The notes under the pieces were generated by a model, which was not told where the DNA came from, made no database searches, and worked only from the letters and a program-made list of their open reading frames with translations. A stretch of 53,750 bases of DNA, taken from Betaproteobacteria bacterium. GTDB taxonomy: Bacteria > Pseudomonadota > Gammaproteobacteria > Burkholderiales > Burkholderiaceae_A. The translations under genes and the position numbers were made by a program. This document shows, piece after piece, positions 17,001 through 25,827 of this stretch (the first letter of the stretch is position 1; each line of letters begins with the position of its first letter). The stretch is from NCBI GenBank assembly GCA_016868305.1, contig VGHK01000013.1, forward strand, positions 1 through 53,750, given 5' to 3'.

Positions 17001-17952
17001 TCCAGACCTCTGCCAGCCCCTGCAGGGTCAGGCGCGTCCATCCGCTATTGAGCGTTAGATTAATAGCAGCGGGGTCGCCCGCCCAGCGCGCGATGGCATC
17101 AAGCCAGCTTCCATAGTTGTTCTTCCTAAGCACTCTGCGATCGAACGCATTAGCAGCATCAGCCTGAGCAAAGACCGCCTGCAGCTCGGGCACCCACTGC
17201 GCCCAGTTTGTCTTGTGGGGCGCCAGATGGTGCGCAATAGCGCGGTCGTGGGCGCGACAGATTTCCTCAGGCCCCGATTCATCAGGCTTGTCATTCTCAG
17301 CAGACCAGGCCGCATAGGGAATAAGAGGCCGCAGCAGCATATCTAGGTAGGAAGGGGTCTTCCAGAACTTTGCGATGCGGTCCATCACTGCCATCGGCAG
17401 TGGGTCGTAGAAACGCCGCCAGTAGTCGCGCACGGCCTGCTGACGCTGAGCCTCGCCATCGGTCTGCAGCCGCTGCTGAAAAAGATTCAGGCTATCGAAG
17501 GCATGCTCTCGCAGCATGCGATAACACCAGCCATGAATCGTGGATATGGCTGCAGCATCCATAGCCTGCGCAGCGGTTTGTAGGGTCTGGGCATGTAACG
17601 GCCACTGGTCTTGTGCGAACTGACTACGCCAATTCGTAAGAAGCGGCAGTAATGGCCTTGACTGGTCAGCCTCCAGAAGCCTCTGGCCAAAACAACGCGC
17701 CGCAAGGCCTAGGGCTTCGCGAATACGGCCGCGCAGCTCCTGGGTGGCCGCCTCGGTAAAGGTGACCACGAGAATTTCTTCGGGAGACCTGCCAGGCTGC
17801 TGGGAATCTCCCGGCCCTGGGTGGGCGAGCACTAAGCGCAGGTAGAGCAAGGTAATGGCAAAGGTCTTGCCCGTTCCTGCGCTGGCCTCGATCAGCTGGC
17901 TTCCCCAGAGTGGAAACTGTAGAGGCTCCAGTAGCCTTGGCGCAGCGATCAT
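14062..17952 (-). CDS. recB: Exodeoxyribonuclease V beta subunit RecB
   Basis: This is the 3'-5' helicase and the nuclease of RecBCD. Its 1296 residues exceed E. coli RecB (about 1180). Walker A is EASAGTGKTFAI (about 22-33), motif II LIDEFQDTDPLQYEI, motif III MIGDPKQAIYSFR, and RVVTIHKAKGLQYPVV with YVAFTRAEH completes the UvrD-type helicase. The C-terminal nuclease domain has HGLLEWAA, GMLKGFIDLIVLH and the metal-binding VVDYKSNWLG. A Gly/Ala/Asp-rich low-complexity insertion (GDGGNASDTADGGDAADAPH; DNA near 16260-16340) and a Ser/Arg-rich linker before the nuclease domain account for extra length. It overlaps both recC and recD by 4 bp. Confidence 0.96.
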   Translation of the reverse strand: MIAAPRLLEPLQFPLWGSQLIEASAGTGKTFAITLLYLRLVLAHPGPGDSQQPGRSPEEILVVTFTEAATQELRGRIREALGLAARCFGQRLLEADQSRPLLPLLTNWRSQFAQDQWPLHAQTLQTAAQAMDAAAISTIHGWCYRMLREHAFDSLNLFQQRLQTDGEAQRQQAVRDYWRRFYDPLPMAVMDRIAKFWKTPSYLDMLLRPLIPYAAWSAENDKPDESGPEEICRAHDRAIAHHLAPHKTNWAQWVPELQAVFAQADAANAFDRRVLRKNNYGSWLDAIARWAGDPAAINLTLNSGWTRLTLQGLAEVWKEGSPPDHPAIQALPELHAVITAIASPRSALLQHALRWVVARCQGERRMRTELDFNDMLGRLAQALRGETGPGLAAAIRTRFPVALIDEFQDTDPLQYEIVDRIYSVAQNRPETCLVMIGDPKQAIYSFRQADIYTYLRARRDAWERIYSLQQNFRSTPELVDAVNTVFERAELRAQGKGAFLFREGENNPVPFIRVGARTPTRLLTEQGRPVCPVIWTVHAPARGDGGNASDTADGGDAADAPHVADGSVTKDQYLNDMARACAGQIAYWLSLAEAGQMGFAAAGSGNWEPLAPRHIAVLVDNRQQAAFVRIALGGLGLRSVYLSDKESVYQSPQAEDVYRWLQACAHPEDESLVRAALATAALGLSIPDLFALTRNALDWEACLGQFQRYRDVWLRRGVLPMLRQILVDFGIAQRLLQVPEDARGQTGERILTDLLHLAELLQQASVRLEGPQALLRYFAQQRSAASGDEDGERRRLETDDALIRVVTIHKAKGLQYPVVVVPFASAARPVKPNDRPIKRHSADGQLVLAWDEVGDDVLALADAERLAEDIRKLYVAFTRAEHLLWIGIGPIQSQSPRAIDYLLWPDHGSSRDFLTAMQQWAENLDHHQVRAVFAGPGDGEQYARSGTAGPDFSGRKNPAAAATATDRQSRSRTPQRSLAASSGGRAREPTRQGHDGWSVSSYSGIKTRARLTDLETAVATLPLDSPGTENLMEMGQEPFQPWLETPISPKGPLHRFPKGSEPGTFLHGLLEWAARQGFANVTAAPQAFAQEVSRRCQAFGWAKWAGEISPWLLGWMRTELPLAGLTLQLDRGTQTRPELEFWIAACAVDVAAVDSLVGAACLPGRARKPLTAHQVTGMLKGFIDLIVLHEGRYFVVDYKSNWLGPTDADYTADALAASVLENRYELQYALYLLALHRLLRGRIPNYSYDQHIGGAAYFFLRGLHGPCKGVHFERPPRASIESLDRLFLGGEGGGLS

Positions 17953-20900
17953 GCGGCCTCTGCCCTCGCCTGCCTAGTCTGCCGAATCGGTATCACCTGG
18001 GCCGTGGCTTTTATAGGAGCATACAGACGGCTACAGAGGGTGAAAAACGATCCGTCTTGCACCAGGGCGGCAAAACTGGGGTAGGCGCGGGCTAGATAGG
18101 GGCTACGGTCTAGCTCTCCTAAAGAAGACGGATTCACGTACGGATTGCCCTCATAGGCCTCCCGCACGCTTTTTAGGTCCGATCGGGGCTTCTCACTGTG
18201 CGCGATTGGGGAGTCTGACCCTGGGCTTTTCGCCATTTTTTCCGCCCTTTTTTCCGATTTATCCGAAGAGGCAGAAAGCCAGGCAAATCCGGTGCGTGCC
18301 GCCAATGGCAGGGGGCGGCACAAGGCCTCGCAATAGGCGGAGCCCAGGTCGGTGAGCAGTTGCTGCGCATGCCCAAGATCGATGGGCGCAAAGCTAACAT
18401 CGGCATTGAGCCCCAATACCTGGGTGGTCATCGCGCAGCCAAGCTCTTCTGCAGCCACGACCTGCAAGGCCAGGTGTTCCACCCAGAACCCCAAGAGCTT
18501 GTCGAAGGAAACCGTACCCTTCTCATCACGCAGCCGCCGAGGGGTGACAACAATGCGAGTTCCCTCATTGCCCAGACAGAAACACTGGTCGATGCGGTCT
18601 ACCAGCATGAGTGGTGCTGGCAGCTGCAGCCCACTTGCCAGGCTATCTTCCAGACCATCTTCGAGACTCACTTCGGGACTCACTTCGGGACTCACTTCCG
18701 GACCAACTGCCAGGCTAACCTCCAGGCCCACTGTGAGGTCAGCTTCGCGGGCTGGGCCATCAAAACCCAGACGCAGTGCCTCATACCGGGCATACAACGC
18801 CCGAGCCTCTGCAAGCGCCTCTGCCATCCAGGTGTCACGGGCAGCCCCCACGGGGAGATCGCCAGCCGCCCTGATCTGCGCCATGGCCCGATCAAGCAGC
18901 CCGTCAAGGGAAAGCTTTTGATCAAAGGCCTGATAGCAGGCATCCACCAGTGCCTGCTCCTGCGCGAAGCGGCTAAGCCCAGTCACCAGGAAGGTCTCTT
19001 CATCGTCTTCGGCAACAGATCGCGCCTCACTAAAGCTGACCTTCAGGCGCTCTTTGAAAAAAACCGCTGCGGGCTCTTTAAGGAAGGCCGTCAGTTCGGC
19101 CAGGCGTACCTGAGTGCTCGCGCCGCTGCGCTCGCCGGTATCGGTAGAGTCGCCAGAAGGCAGCGGCAGGGGCAGGTGCTGCCCGGCCCAGTAGGCGGTG
19201 TCTGTGGCCCCCATTCCATCGGCCTGCCATTCCCGGCCATAGGTAAACCAACGGTCTGCACCCGCCGACCCCGCTAACGGAAAGTAGGCAGGATGAAAGG
19301 GCTGGAGACGATGCCCCTGGGCGAGGGCCACCGACAGCCTTGTCTCTGAGTTGGGTGAGTTTGCTCTGGCTACCCAGGCATCGTCGATATGGTCGCGCAG
19401 CTGACCGACCAGCACCGAGGGCGCGCGGTCGGAGTCATCGACAGGGCTTTTGCCAATCCAGCTAATGTAAAGGGTGTCGCGGGCTGAGACCAGCGCCTCA
19501 AGAAAAAGATACCGGTCGTCATCGCGGCGAGACCGGTCACCTGGCCGCAGGTCATGGCGCATCAGGTCGAAGTCTGCCCGCGGCCTGCTGCGGGGAAACT
19601 CGCCATCGTTGAGGCCCAGCAGACAGACCATGCGAAACGGAATCGCCCGCATCGGCATCAGGGTGGCAAAGGAAACCCGCCCCGCAAAGAACCGCTGGCC
19701 AAACTGCTGCTGGGTAATACGGGCCTGCCATTCCGACCGCACCACCGAGAGTGGAATGGGGTCATCGAACCTGGCCTCAGAACAATCTTGTTGCCAGTCG
19801 AGCAGGGCCGACTGCGCCTGCAGCAGAAAGGCTTTTTCTTCGGTGGACTGTGGCGTAAAGAAGTCGCCCAGCATTGCCGCAAGCAGAGCAGCCCAGGCTG
19901 CTGGACTCGCCGACTCGGCAAGCCTGGCGCGGTAGTCGCGCATAGTGGCAATAACTAGCGCCAGAGAGCCCACGCAGCTGGCCTCCAGGCCCGAGACCTC
20001 GGCATACGGCGAAATCTCCTGCCAGAGCGGCGTCTGACTGGTGGCAGCAAGGCTGTCTCCCACCGCATAGCCCAAGAGCATGCGCTCAAGACCAAAGACC
20101 CAGGTGTTCTGATCGACCGTATGGCCGGCGAAGGCGCCGCGATGCTCGGCATCAAGCGCCCAGCGCACATTCGACTCGCGTATCCATTGGCCAAGCAGCG
20201 GCAGCTGTGCCTCTGGCAGACCGATGCGATGGCGCACTGCCGGCACCCCTAAAAGAGCCATGAGCTCCGAGGCCGTGCACCGTGCCTCGGGAAGCGCTAA
20301 TAGAAAATCCAGGGCCTGCGCCATAGGCAGCTGCTGACTGAGTACCCGGTCGGTAATCGAGAAGGGGATTCGTCGGGGGTCGTCTGCCGCGTGCTGGCCA
20401 AACACAGCCTCAATCACCGGGGCATAGGCATTGATGTCGGGCACCATGACCACGATATCGCGGGGCTGCAGGGTCGCGTCACGGTCAAAGGCATCAAGCA
20501 GCTGGTCGTGCAGAATCTCTAGCTCGCGCTGCGGGCTGTGCGACTGATGAAAGACGATCGATCGGTCAAGGGCATTAGCAGGAAGCCCATGATGCGTCTG
20601 GCCCTGCAAGATGTTGTCTTGCAGTTGATGCAAGAGGCTGTCTCTGCCCGGGCTCTCAAAAAGATCGATGCGCTGACTGGGCTGCCCATACCGGTCGTCG
20701 ATCCGAGGCTCTTCGGTTGCCTGAAGCAGGCCCATATAGTCGCGGCCCTGCTTGCCCCAGGCCGACAGCAGGGTATGCGTGGGCTCTGACCAGTCTTCCC
20801 GGCAAGGGTTATGCACGCAGACAAAGATCTCACTGCACTTGGCTATTGCCTGCAAGACCTCCAGTGACTGCCTAGGCAGTGCCGAGACACCAAAGACGAA

Positions 20901-21587
20901 GAGCCGTGAGGGCAATCCGACAAGACGCACCGCAGACCCGTAGACCTTGTGCAGAAAGGCCTGATGCACCGTTGCCCGACTCGTCTGACCTTCGGGGCCG
21001 ACATCACCAAGCAGGTCGCGCCAGAGCGCTGGCTGCCAGAGATCGGCCGGTGCAATAGGGCTCTGACTGCGGTCGGCATGAATGATGACGTTGCGGCCCT
21101 CGGCCCAGGCATTGAGCCAGTCTGCGCGATACACCTGGTACTGGTCAAAGAGGTCGGCAACCTGCTGCGCCAATTGGTAGCAGCGGTTAGGGTCTCGCTC
21201 TGGCCCCAGAAATCGCACCAGGGGCAGATACAGCGGCTGCTGCGGCAGCAATGAGAGCAGCCGCATTAACCGCCAGACGAGCCGCTCTTTATCAAAGGCC
21301 GACGTGTCGGGAACCGCATCGGCACCAAGCACCGCGCGGTAGGCCTGCCAGACAAACCGCGAGGGCAGAGAAAGATCAAGACAGGCCGCGATGCCCAGAC
21401 CCCCACCGCCATCGGCCGCCGGGTTTTCAGCAAGGCCCAGCTTGAGCCACTGGGCTACCCCATTGCTCTGCACCAGAATTGTTTCGTCTTCGAGGCCAAG
21501 AAGCGGGTGGCGCCGTATCCAAGACACCAGGAAGTCGCGCAAGGCCTCCGGCCGATTGCTATGGATGAGCTGCAGCCCCTGGCCCAT
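17949..21587 (-). CDS. recC: Exodeoxyribonuclease V gamma subunit RecC
   Basis: This is the Chi-recognition and scaffold subunit of RecBCD. The 1212-residue product opens with LIHSNRPEALRDFL and VQSNGVAQWLKLGLA, the family's start. It continues with the inactive-helicase folds (VMVPDINAYAPVIEAVFG, RIPFSITDR, CLLGLNDGEFPR, DDRYLFLEALVSARDTLYISW). It exceeds E. coli RecC (about 1122), partly because of a PEVS/GLED-type low-complexity stretch encoded by 12-bp tandem repeats (18665-18700). It is the first of three overlapping genes recC-recB-recD, and rmuC lies 42 bp upstream on the same strand. No clear ribosome binding site is seen at 21587, but homology begins there. Confidence 0.95.
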   Translation of the reverse strand: MGQGLQLIHSNRPEALRDFLVSWIRRHPLLGLEDETILVQSNGVAQWLKLGLAENPAADGGGGLGIAACLDLSLPSRFVWQAYRAVLGADAVPDTSAFDKERLVWRLMRLLSLLPQQPLYLPLVRFLGPERDPNRCYQLAQQVADLFDQYQVYRADWLNAWAEGRNVIIHADRSQSPIAPADLWQPALWRDLLGDVGPEGQTSRATVHQAFLHKVYGSAVRLVGLPSRLFVFGVSALPRQSLEVLQAIAKCSEIFVCVHNPCREDWSEPTHTLLSAWGKQGRDYMGLLQATEEPRIDDRYGQPSQRIDLFESPGRDSLLHQLQDNILQGQTHHGLPANALDRSIVFHQSHSPQRELEILHDQLLDAFDRDATLQPRDIVVMVPDINAYAPVIEAVFGQHAADDPRRIPFSITDRVLSQQLPMAQALDFLLALPEARCTASELMALLGVPAVRHRIGLPEAQLPLLGQWIRESNVRWALDAEHRGAFAGHTVDQNTWVFGLERMLLGYAVGDSLAATSQTPLWQEISPYAEVSGLEASCVGSLALVIATMRDYRARLAESASPAAWAALLAAMLGDFFTPQSTEEKAFLLQAQSALLDWQQDCSEARFDDPIPLSVVRSEWQARITQQQFGQRFFAGRVSFATLMPMRAIPFRMVCLLGLNDGEFPRSRPRADFDLMRHDLRPGDRSRRDDDRYLFLEALVSARDTLYISWIGKSPVDDSDRAPSVLVGQLRDHIDDAWVARANSPNSETRLSVALAQGHRLQPFHPAYFPLAGSAGADRWFTYGREWQADGMGATDTAYWAGQHLPLPLPSGDSTDTGERSGASTQVRLAELTAFLKEPAAVFFKERLKVSFSEARSVAEDDEETFLVTGLSRFAQEQALVDACYQAFDQKLSLDGLLDRAMAQIRAAGDLPVGAARDTWMAEALAEARALYARYEALRLGFDGPAREADLTVGLEVSLAVGPEVSPEVSPEVSLEDGLEDSLASGLQLPAPLMLVDRIDQCFCLGNEGTRIVVTPRRLRDEKGTVSFDKLLGFWVEHLALQVVAAEELGCAMTTQVLGLNADVSFAPIDLGHAQQLLTDLGSAYCEALCRPLPLAARTGFAWLSASSDKSEKRAEKMAKSPGSDSPIAHSEKPRSDLKSVREAYEGNPYVNPSSLGELDRSPYLARAYPSFAALVQDGSFFTLCSRLYAPIKATAQVIPIRQTRQARAEAA
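18665..18700. repeat. Three 12-bp tandem repeats inside recC
   Basis: GACTCACTTCGG occurs twice without change (18665-18676, 18677-18688) and once with one transition region changed (18689-18700). On the minus strand it encodes repeated P/S-E-V-S residues. Weaker related units extend on both sides. Being a multiple of three, a slipped copy would add or remove four residues without a frameshift. Confidence 0.85.
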
Positions 21588-21629
21588 CAGCGACTCTGAG
21601 GCCAGGGCCCGCGCCCATAAACCCCTGCC

Positions 21630-23105
21630 CTATTGCGCAGGGCCATCGCGCGCAGGCTGATCGGGCGAGTTTTCGGGCGGATTGTCGAGCGGGTTTTCGT
21701 GCGGAATGCTGTCGACATCATCGGCCACCGTAGCGGACTCCGACAGGTCGAGCTCGAGCATGGCCCGACTGGCGATTGCCTCGGGAATTGGGCTCTTGGG
21801 TGCCACCCCCAGGCTTTCAAAGTGCTTGGCCTGACTCACCAGGTTGCCCCGGCCCAGGTAGAGCTGGCCAAAGGCCTTGTCGTAGCTGGTCTTTACGACG
21901 TCGATCTGACGGCCCAGGGTTTCCATGGTCTCTAGAAAGGTAACCAGCTTGCGATAGATCTTGGCAGCACGGTCGATCAGATCGGCCGTATTGGCATTCT
22001 GTTCTTCAAACCGCCAGAGCTGCCGCACGATGTTCAGGCTGGTGAGCAGTGTGGTGGGCGTGGCCACCAGCACATTTTGTTCAATAGCCTTTTGAAAGAG
22101 CGACTCATCGGCCTTTAATGCCTCCACAAAGGCCGACTCCACCGGCACAAACATAAAAACAATCTCGGGGCTGTTAAGCCCGGGAAGCTCAAAATAGCTG
22201 CGATTTGACAGTTCACGAATACGCTCGGAAACCGCTGCCACATGGTCTTTTAAGGCCAGCATTCGCTCGGGCTCGTCTTCGGCATTTACATAGCGGGTAT
22301 AGGCATTAAGAGACACCTTGGCATCAATGACCAGATGCTTGTTCTGCGGAAGAAAAACAACTACATCGGGGCGTTTGCGGCCCTCTTCGGTATGAAAGCT
22401 CTGCTCGCGCTTATAGTCTCGGCCCTCGCGTAGGCCGGATCGATCCAGCACATTGGCAAGCACCAGCTCTCCCCAGTTGCCCTGCTTTTTCACGCTGCCC
22501 TTTAATGCCGTGGCAAGCCCGTGGGCCTCTTCGGTCATTTTCTGGTTTAGAGCTTTGAGCTGCAAGAGCTCCTGGCGCAGCGCGGCCTGCTGCTCCGCAT
22601 CCTTCAGGTGAATCTCTTCGACCTTGGCCTTGAATTCCACCATACGTTCGCGCAGGGGCGTGAGCAGCTGGCCCAGGCTTGCCTGATTCTGCTCGGCAAA
22701 CCGCTTGGTTTTTTCTTCCAGAATGTCATTGGCCAGCGACTTGAACTGGTCTGACATAGCCACCTTGGCATCTTGCAAGAGCGCGATCTTCTGCTCGTGC
22801 AGGGCAGCCTGCGCCTGCAACTCGGCACGCAGAACCACCGCCGCGCGCTCTGCCTCTTGTGCCAGCTGCTCGGCGTTCTCGCGGGCCTGACGCTCGCCCT
22901 GCAGTAAAACAAGCCGTTCCTGGGTGCGGGCGATCTCGGCGGCCATAACAGACTCAGCCTCTCGAACCGCAGTAGCCATGCGTGCGCGCATGACCAGCCA
23001 GACCACCAGGGCAGCAGCCGCTGCCGCAAGCACTGCCGCAATCGTTGCGACGATTACAATCGGGGAGTTGATCACCGCCGTATCATGACGTAAGTAAAGA
23101 GACAT
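21630..23105 (-). CDS. rmuC: DNA recombination protein RmuC homologue
   Basis: RmuC is a membrane-anchored nuclease-fold protein that limits DNA inversion at inverted repeats. This one is 491 residues. A single N-terminal transmembrane helix (IVIVATIAAVLAAAAAALVV, about residues 16-35) is followed by a long coiled coil (about 45-200, Glu/Gln/Ala-rich). The RmuC domain has KKQGNWGELVLANVLD, GLREGRDY, RKRPDVVVFLP, HLVIDAKVSLNAY, FVPVESAFVEAL and LVATPTTLLTSLNIV. The ATG (23105) overlaps the start codon of divergent trhO by 2 bp; a GTG at 23075 is an equally possible start that would remove the overlap. It heads the rmuC-recC-recB-recD run. Confidence 0.94.
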   Translation of the reverse strand: MSLYLRHDTAVINSPIVIVATIAAVLAAAAAALVVWLVMRARMATAVREAESVMAAEIARTQERLVLLQGERQARENAEQLAQEAERAAVVLRAELQAQAALHEQKIALLQDAKVAMSDQFKSLANDILEEKTKRFAEQNQASLGQLLTPLRERMVEFKAKVEEIHLKDAEQQAALRQELLQLKALNQKMTEEAHGLATALKGSVKKQGNWGELVLANVLDRSGLREGRDYKREQSFHTEEGRKRPDVVVFLPQNKHLVIDAKVSLNAYTRYVNAEDEPERMLALKDHVAAVSERIRELSNRSYFELPGLNSPEIVFMFVPVESAFVEALKADESLFQKAIEQNVLVATPTTLLTSLNIVRQLWRFEEQNANTADLIDRAAKIYRKLVTFLETMETLGRQIDVVKTSYDKAFGQLYLGRGNLVSQAKHFESLGVAPKSPIPEAIASRAMLELDLSESATVADDVDSIPHENPLDNPPENSPDQPARDGPAQ

Positions 23106-23904
23106 GGCTATTCTAAATCTTGCCGCCTATCAGTTCACTGCCATTACCGACACGCAGGCCGTACAGCGTGATCTGCTGGCGCAGGCCACCGGCTTAGGCA
23201 TTAAAGGCACGATTCTGGTTACGCCCGAGGGCCTGAATGCCTTTCTGGCGGGCCCCGAAGGCCCATGCCGGGCAATGCTGGCCTGCCTGCGGGCGATACC
23301 CGGGTTTGCACAACTGCAGGCCAAGGAAAGCTGGTCGGACACGGTTCCCTTTCAGCGGTTAAAGGTCAAGTGCAAGAATGAGATCATCCGCATGGATCAT
23401 CCGATGATCCAGCCCGAAAAAAACCGTGCCCCTGCGGTAGATGCCCAGACCCTTGCCCGGTGGCTCGACCAGGGCCATGACGACCAAGGCCGCCCCGTTG
23501 TTATGCTCGATACCCGTAACGACTTTGAGGTTGACTATGGCCGGTTTGCCAATGCCATCGACTGGCGTATTCAACGGTTTACCCAGTTTCCGCAGGCCGT
23601 GCGAGACCACCGCGATACGCTCGCAGGTAAAACCGTGGTCAGCTACTGCACCGGGGGCATTCGCTGTGAGAAGGCGGCACTCTTTATGCAGGCCCAAGGC
23701 CTAGACCGGGTGCTGCAGCTTGAGGGCGGAATACTGAAGTACTTCGAAGAAACCGATGGCCGCCACTGGCAGGGCAGCTGCTTTGTCTTCGATGCGCGCG
23801 AGGCACTCGATGCTGATCTGCAGCCAGCACCCAGATCGCTCGGGCCTAGCCCGCAGTTACCGCGCCGACCAGCCAGTCTCTTGGTTTTATCGCCCGATAA
23901 ATAG
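23104..23904 (+). CDS. trhO: tRNA uridine(34) hydroxylase TrhO (rhodanese family, UPF0176/YceA)
   Basis: TrhO hydroxylates uridine at tRNA position 34, the first step to 5-methoxyuridine or 5-oxyacetyluridine. The 266-residue protein has the N-terminal acylphosphatase-like domain ([31 protein letters not shown]), KVKCKNEII and the rhodanese domain with [17 protein letters not shown]. The active-site loop is [15 protein letters not shown]. The C-terminal cysteine-rich tail of some members is absent. ATG 23104 has a purine-rich AAAGAG upstream. The 3' end overlaps convergent hemF by 59 bp. Confidence 0.94.
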   Translation: MAILNLAAYQFTAITDTQAVQRDLLAQATGLGIKGTILVTPEGLNAFLAGPEGPCRAMLACLRAIPGFAQLQAKESWSDTVPFQRLKVKCKNEIIRMDHPMIQPEKNRAPAVDAQTLARWLDQGHDDQGRPVVMLDTRNDFEVDYGRFANAIDWRIQRFTQFPQAVRDHRDTLAGKTVVSYCTGGIRCEKAALFMQAQGLDRVLQLEGGILKYFEETDGRHWQGSCFVFDAREALDADLQPAPRSLGPSPQLPRRPASLLVLSPDK

Positions 23905-24781
23905 CCGCCTCGGGGCTGTCTGGCGCAGGATGCCAGTCGTAGCGCCAGGTAACCACCGGCGGCATGCTCATTAAGATGCTCTCGGCCCGCCCGCCGCTTT
24001 GCAGGCCAAAATGGGTGCCGCGGTCGTAGACCAGATTGAACTCCACATACCGGCCGCGACGATAGGCCTGAAACTCGCGTTCGCGGGCGCCGAAGGCATG
24101 GCCTCTTCGGCGCTGCACGATGGGCAGATAGGCGTCCACAAAGGCATTGCCCACCGCCTGGGTCATGGCAAAACTCTGGGCAAAGCCGAGTTCTGAAAAA
24201 TCGTCATAGAAAACGCCGCCAATACCCCGGGCCTCGTCACGGTGCTTGAGATAAAAGTATTCATCGCACCACTCTTTAAACCGCGGATACAGCGCAGGCC
24301 CGAAGGGCTGTAAGGCCCGGGCACAGGTCTGGTGAAAGTGCACCGCGTCTTCGTCAAACGGATAGTAGGGGGTGAGGTCCATGCCGCCGCCAAACCACCA
24401 GATGTCTTCTTCACCAGCCCGTACGGCCTTGGCAACAAACACCCGCACATTCATATGCACCGTGGGCACATAGGGGTTGTACGGGTGAAATACCAAAGAC
24501 ACGCCAATCGCCTCAAACCCCCGGCCCGCAAGTGCGGGACGGTTTTGGGTGGCCGAGGGAGGAAGGTGGTCTCCGCGCACATGCGAAAAACCCACGCCAC
24601 CGCGTTCGAGCAGGCCGCCGCCTTCAATAATGCGGGATCGGCCATCGCCGCGTAAGGGCGAGTCGTCGGGCTTTACCCAGGCGTCCTCGGCAAATGCATG
24701 GCCGTCTTCAGCGGATACCGCCTGGGTGATCCGGTCTTGCAGCCCCAAAAAATAGCGGCGCAGCTCGTCAACATCAATCAT
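23846..24781 (-). CDS. hemF: Oxygen-dependent coproporphyrinogen III oxidase HemF
   Basis: HemF oxidatively decarboxylates coproporphyrinogen III to protoporphyrinogen IX in haem synthesis, using O2. The 311-residue length is normal. Hallmarks are [80 protein letters not shown] (my reading in parts) and [20 protein letters not shown] near the C-terminus. The start overlaps the panE stop by 4 bp, so the two are coupled. It indicates an aerobic lifestyle, or at least growth with oxygen. Confidence 0.97.
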   Translation of the reverse strand: MIDVDELRRYFLGLQDRITQAVSAEDGHAFAEDAWVKPDDSPLRGDGRSRIIEGGGLLERGGVGFSHVRGDHLPPSATQNRPALAGRGFEAIGVSLVFHPYNPYVPTVHMNVRVFVAKAVRAGEEDIWWFGGGMDLTPYYPFDEDAVHFHQTCARALQPFGPALYPRFKEWCDEYFYLKHRDEARGIGGVFYDDFSELGFAQSFAMTQAVGNAFVDAYLPIVQRRRGHAFGAREREFQAYRRGRYVEFNLVYDRGTHFGLQSGGRAESILMSMPPVVTWRYDWHPAPDSPEAAIYRAIKPRDWLVGAVTAG

Positions 24782-25782
24782 GGCTGGCTCCCCGGTTTTC
24801 GTGTCTCTAGAAGCTTTATCAGGGCATACAAGGCCAGATTCGCTGGGGTGGCAATGCCCAGCGCATGGCCACGCCGCACAATCAGGCCATTTAGGTGCTC
24901 AATCTCGGTAGGCTTGGCGCGGGCGACATCCTGGGCGGTAGAAGAACGCTGGCCCGCCATGGTCTGACCGATCTTTTCTGTGGCAGCGCGCGCGGCCTTC
25001 AGCGTAAGCCCAATGCCGTCAGCCTGGGCAACAGCCACCACCTCGCGCACGGCGGCATCCATAAGGTCACGCATTGCCGGCACCGCCACAATCTGCCCGT
25101 AGGGCATCTGAGATAGGGCCGATACGGCGTTGTAGGCGCAGTTCACCACCAGTTTGCCCCAGAGTTCGGCCATCACCGATTCGGAAATTTCCACCACCAC
25201 CCCGGCCTTGGCAAAGGCAGACTGCACCTCGGAGAGCCGCTCTACCGCCGACGGTTCACCCGATTCGCCCGCCTGCAGCGGACCAATCACGAGTTCTCCC
25301 CGGCCATGGTGGGTGACATGCCCAGGCTCGGACAGGGCGGTAGCCACATAGACCGCTGTGGGCACCACCAAGACCCCGCTCAGCCCCCTAGCCTGAAGAA
25401 CGCGCTGCAGACGCTCTGGGTTGTCGACACCATTTTGCATGCTCAGAACCACCGCCTGGGGATGCAGAAACGGGGCGATCTGCTCTGCCACCAGTTCGGT
25501 GTCGTAGGACTTCACGGTTAAAAGCACCAGCCGGGCGCCAGAGATATGCGAGGGGTCAACGCTTGCCTGAATATCAGTGAGCAGATGCTCATGGCCATCG
25601 GCCATGGTGATGCGTAGCCCTTGGCCTGTGACCGCCCGAACATGGGCCTCGCGCCCAATCAGCGTCACCGCATAGCCCGCCTTGGCAAGCAGCCCGCCAA
25701 AGAAACTGCCCACCGCACCTGCTCCCACAACTGCGACATCGGGCTGGCGGTGACCCCTATGGAAATGAGAAGACTCTGTCAT
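24778..25782 (-). CDS. panE: 2-dehydropantoate 2-reductase (PanE/ApbA family)
   Basis: This enzyme uses NADPH to reduce ketopantoate to pantoate in pantothenate synthesis. The 334-residue protein has a Rossmann dinucleotide motif near the N-terminus ([18 protein letters not shown], about residues 15-32), [19 protein letters not shown] and, in the C-terminal ApbA_C domain, [18 protein letters not shown], which has the catalytic lysine, plus [14 protein letters not shown]. These are all PanE hallmarks. Some paralogues reduce other 2-oxo acids, so the exact substrate is likely rather than certain. It precedes hemF in the same transcript and is divergent from pgi (45 bp between starts). Confidence 0.9.
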   Translation of the reverse strand: MTESSHFHRGHRQPDVAVVGAGAVGSFFGGLLAKAGYAVTLIGREAHVRAVTGQGLRITMADGHEHLLTDIQASVDPSHISGARLVLLTVKSYDTELVAEQIAPFLHPQAVVLSMQNGVDNPERLQRVLQARGLSGVLVVPTAVYVATALSEPGHVTHHGRGELVIGPLQAGESGEPSAVERLSEVQSAFAKAGVVVEISESVMAELWGKLVVNCAYNAVSALSQMPYGQIVAVPAMRDLMDAAVREVVAVAQADGIGLTLKAARAATEKIGQTMAGQRSSTAQDVARAKPTEIEHLNGLIVRRGHALGIATPANLALYALIKLLETRKPGSQP

Positions 25783-25827
25783 GGGCTGCCATTAAAACAT
25801 CTTCCAAGGTTTTCGCTACAGTGGGGC

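Noticed and set aside
18360-19277. Plus-strand frame of 305 codons with repeated ETHFGTHFGTHF-like residues
   Set aside because: Antisense shadow of recC; the apparent protein repeat is the 12-bp tandem repeat read on the wrong strand.
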